Of a stretch of DNA of 8,847 bases, positions 7,663-8,847 are shown one piece after another; position 1 is the stretch's first letter, and every line of letters begins with the position of its first letter. The notes under the pieces are model-generated. The model had not been told where the DNA came from and ran no database searches. It worked only from the letters and a program-made list of their open reading frames with translations. The stretch covers positions 1-8,847 of the forward strand of contig SVSO01000115.1 in the NCBI GenBank assembly GCA_015064195.1, read 5' to 3'. The translations under genes were made by a program, and so were the position numbers. The stretch comes from Oscillospiraceae bacterium. Its GTDB lineage: Bacteria > Bacillota_A > Clostridia > Oscillospirales > CAG-272.

Positions 7663-7968
7663 ATGGCAGTATCAAGTTATGATCTGCGTGAGGCAAGACA
7701 GCAGGCGGATCAGCTGGAGGATCTGAGCAATAATCTGAAAAAGCAGTATCAGGAGCTGAAAGAGATCTACGATTCCATCGATGCAAGCTGGGAGGGCAAT
7801 GCGGCGACCGCGTTCAAGCAGAAGCTGTACAAGCTCATGCGCATGATCTCGAATAATGTGTCGGATATCAACACGGTGGCGGAAAATATCCGCGAGGTAG
7901 CATATAAGCTCTACCGTGAGGAGCAGGCTCGTCAGGCCCGCGCCCGTGCACTTTCCGAAGGCGAATGA
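7663..7968 (+). CDS. WXG100-family T7SS protein (first of three)
   Basis: This 101-residue, all-helical protein has the WXG100 hairpin design: helix 1 at about 7-40, the turn motif W43-E44-G45 followed by NAATAF, and helix 2 at about 46-92. The tail is rich in Arg, Ala and Glu (REEQARQARARALSEGE). Such proteins form four-helix-bundle homo- or heterodimers that are recognised by EssC and exported, alone or as partners of larger effectors. No YxxxD/E export motif is visible after the WXG turn; YDLRE and YDSID occur only in helix 1, where they are probably incidental. It starts 19 bp after esaB with a strong ribosome binding site (AGGGAGGTGA, 6-nt spacer). Which staphylococcal or Bacillus Esx protein it matches cannot be decided without alignment, so no symbol is given. 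Confidence 0.92.
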   Translation: MAVSSYDLREARQQADQLEDLSNNLKKQYQELKEIYDSIDASWEGNAATAFKQKLYKLMRMISNNVSDINTVAENIREVAYKLYREEQARQARARALSEGE

Positions 7969-7988
7969 GTTCGCCGCAATTTCATACG

Positions 7989-8004
7989 GTTATAATTTTA
8001 TAAC
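7989..8004. promoter_or_regulatory. AT-rich palindrome overlapping a possible internal promoter
   Basis: The 65-bp gap between the first and second WXG genes contains GTTATAA-TT-TTATAAC, a dyad with perfect 7-bp arms. It includes a perfect -10 box TATAAT (7991-7996). No good -35 box is found at 16-18 bp upstream (the region reads AGTTCG or similar), so a promoter here would be weak or need an activator. The AT-rich patch stands out against the GC-rich genes on both sides and could supply extra transcription for the downstream WXG genes. Confidence 0.35.
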
Positions 8005-8033
8005 AAAATATATTTCAAAGGGAGAACAAAATC

Positions 8034-8348
8034 ATGGCTACATCTTTTTCCAAAGTAACCACAGAAGAGCTTGACCGCGTAAAGGCTCAGCTCGACGAAA
8101 AAATCACGGCGTACAATACGGCGTGGAACAAGCTTTACTCCGAGATCGAGGATCTCCGTGCAAGCAAGTGGCAGGGTATCGCCAGCGATACGTTCAATAC
8201 AAAGCTTGACGGCTACCGCAATGACTTCCAGAATCTGGAAGAGGCAATGAAGCGCTTCAGCGAGCACCTGATGACCGCATCCCAGAAGCATTCCGCAAAC
8301 GAAGACGACATTACCTCGGGAGCAAGCAGCCTTCCCGTAGGAAACTGA
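8034..8348 (+). CDS. WXG100-family T7SS protein (second of three)
   Basis: This 104-residue protein has the WXG100 pattern: a helix at about residues 9-44, the turn W46-Q47-G48 followed by IASDTF, then a second helix (DGYRNDFQNLEEAMKRFSEH...) and a flexible tail ending SGASSLPVGN. It is predicted to be a T7SS substrate or a structural partner of one, forming a dimer with itself or a neighbour. As in the first copy, no YxxxD/E motif follows the turn; the only match (YSEIE, 35-39) lies in helix 1. Translation starts after AAAGGGAGA (8017-8025) with an 8-nt spacer. It follows the first WXG gene by 65 bp, an AT-rich gap that may hold a promoter, and is only 14 bp from the third WXG gene. Residue-level similarity to the first copy is low, so they are old paralogues rather than a recent duplication. 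Confidence 0.92.
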   Translation: MATSFSKVTTEELDRVKAQLDEKITAYNTAWNKLYSEIEDLRASKWQGIASDTFNTKLDGYRNDFQNLEEAMKRFSEHLMTASQKHSANEDDITSGASSLPVGN

Positions 8349-8362
8349 GGAGGAAATGAAAA

Positions 8363-8668
8363 ATGGCAGAGATTGTAATTGATGAAGTTGCGATGAGAGA
8401 TAAGGCTACCGCATTTGATAACATCGGTAACGATATCCGCAACCAGACCACCGAAATGAAAAACGCCATCGACAGCCTGAAGGCTACCTACGAAGGTATC
8501 GACGCGGAAGCACTGCTTCAGAGCTTTGCAACCTACGCTCCCACCTTCGAGCAGATGTACAACGATGTCAAGACCTATGCAAACTTCCTGCGTGAGTCCG
8601 CTGACAAGTACGAGTCCACGAAGAAGACGCTGGAAAGCCAGGCAGAGCCGCTGAGAAGCAGAAACTAA
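8363..8668 (+). CDS. WXG100-like protein with Tyr in place of Trp (third of three)
   Basis: This 101-residue helical protein aligns by size and position with WXG100 proteins, but its turn reads Y43-E44-G45 instead of W-x-G. Helix 1 covers about 10-41 and helix 2 about 46-95 (AEALLQSFATYAPTFEQMYN, then DVKTYANFLRESADKYESTKK). Aromatic replacement of the Trp is seen in some members of the superfamily and would keep the hairpin packing. It may be the heterodimer partner of one of the two canonical copies; that is inference from context. The ATG follows GAGGAGGAAATG with good spacing, 14 bp after the stop of the second WXG gene, so the two are certainly co-transcribed. A strong hairpin follows its stop codon by 14 nt. 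Confidence 0.87.
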   Translation: MAEIVIDEVAMRDKATAFDNIGNDIRNQTTEMKNAIDSLKATYEGIDAEALLQSFATYAPTFEQMYNDVKTYANFLRESADKYESTKKTLESQAEPLRSRN

Positions 8669-8682
8669 CGGCGTAACGGAGA

Positions 8683-8709
8683 CAGTCGGCCGCCACTGGC
8701 GGCTGACTG
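8683..8709 (+). other. GC-rich hairpin after the third WXG gene, no U-tract
   Basis: CAGTCGGCCGCC and GGCGGCTGACTG form a 12-bp stem (11 Watson-Crick pairs and one G-U) around the 3-nt loop ACT. The stem starts 14 nt after the stop at 8668 and ends 10 nt before the next ribosome binding site. The downstream bases (CTTCGACAACA) lack a U-run, so this is not a normal intrinsic terminator. It may act as a 3' stabiliser or partial attenuator that keeps WXG transcripts more abundant than the downstream message. Confidence 0.68.
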
Positions 8710-8733
8710 CTTCGACAACAAGGAGGTGGCGTA

Positions 8734-8847
8734 ATGCCGAAAATAAAATACAGTCCGGAAGCGCTTCGACGGTTTTCGGATGAGATGAGCGGCATCAGCT
8801 CCGTCGTGTCGGAAATCGAGGGATCGTATTCGAACATCGCCCGTGCG
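8734..8847 (+). CDS. Truncated gene: possible fourth WXG100-like protein or T7SS effector N-terminus
   Basis: Thirty-eight codons from an ATG remain open to the window edge. The start is well supported by AAGGAGGTGG (8720-8729), with AGGAGG 7 nt before the ATG. The visible protein begins MPKIKYSPEALRRFSDEMSG and continues as a predicted amphipathic helix (SSVVSEIEGSYSNIARA). The short strand-like start followed by 'PE.LR.fS.eM..i...v..ie.sY..i' is what helix 1 of many WXG100 and LXG-type proteins looks like, but the turn motif would lie beyond the edge. It belongs to the same run of genes, 65 bp after the third WXG gene and behind the hairpin. Whether it is a ~100-residue WXG protein or a longer toxin-bearing effector cannot be told here. 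Confidence 0.72.
   Translation, partial: MPKIKYSPEALRRFSDEMSGISSVVSEIEGSYSNIARA

Noticed and set aside
8683..8709. Hairpin as a classical Rho-independent terminator
   Set aside because: No U-tract follows, and a well-formed ribosome binding site and gene begin within 25 bp.

Overview
The window looks like chromosomal DNA from a Gram-positive anaerobe of the Clostridia, most likely a gut or rumen Ruminococcaceae/Oscillospiraceae-type bacterium. The evidence is moderately high GC in the genes, strong AAGGAG-type ribosome binding sites, sigma-A-like promoters and a Firmicutes-type (T7SSb) secretion locus. This taxonomic guess is an inference from gene content and style; no marker gene is present.

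Layout: two divergent transcription units share a 236-bp intergenic region (2404-2639). Leftward (minus strand) runs an ABC-type unit: an ATP-binding subunit (2403-1744), a signal- or membrane-anchored acidic protein of unknown function (1734-262), and the start of an ABC-2-like permease (257-1, cut by the window edge). The genes are separated by 9 and 4 bp and look like one operon.

Rightward (plus strand) runs a type VII secretion (ESX/WXG100) operon. It holds an EssC/YukB-type FtsK/SpoIIIE motor ATPase of 1574 residues (2640-7364), a YukD/EsaB ubiquitin-like protein (7380-7643), three consecutive small WXG100-family proteins (7663-7968, 8034-8348, 8363-8668), and the first 38 codons of a further gene (8734-8847, cut by the edge) that may be another WXG100-like protein or an effector. 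The membrane partners EssA, EssB/YukC and EsaA/YueB are not in the window.

How it may work: EssC is the membrane-bound hexameric motor that recognises and exports WXG100 dimers and their effector partners. EsaB is a cytosolic accessory factor. The WXG proteins are substrates and/or chaperone-like partners. The order (motor gene first, then esaB, then a run of WXG genes) differs from the Staphylococcus aureus ess and Bacillus subtilis yuk loci.

Regulation visible in the sequence: there is one good promoter for each direction in the shared intergenic region, with an A-tract/T-tract dyad between them. A second dyad lies in the essC leader. An AT-rich palindrome overlaps a possible internal promoter before the second WXG gene. 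A strong GC-rich hairpin without a U-tract lies between the third WXG gene and the truncated gene. No tRNA, rRNA, CRISPR array, insertion sequence or classical intrinsic terminator was seen.
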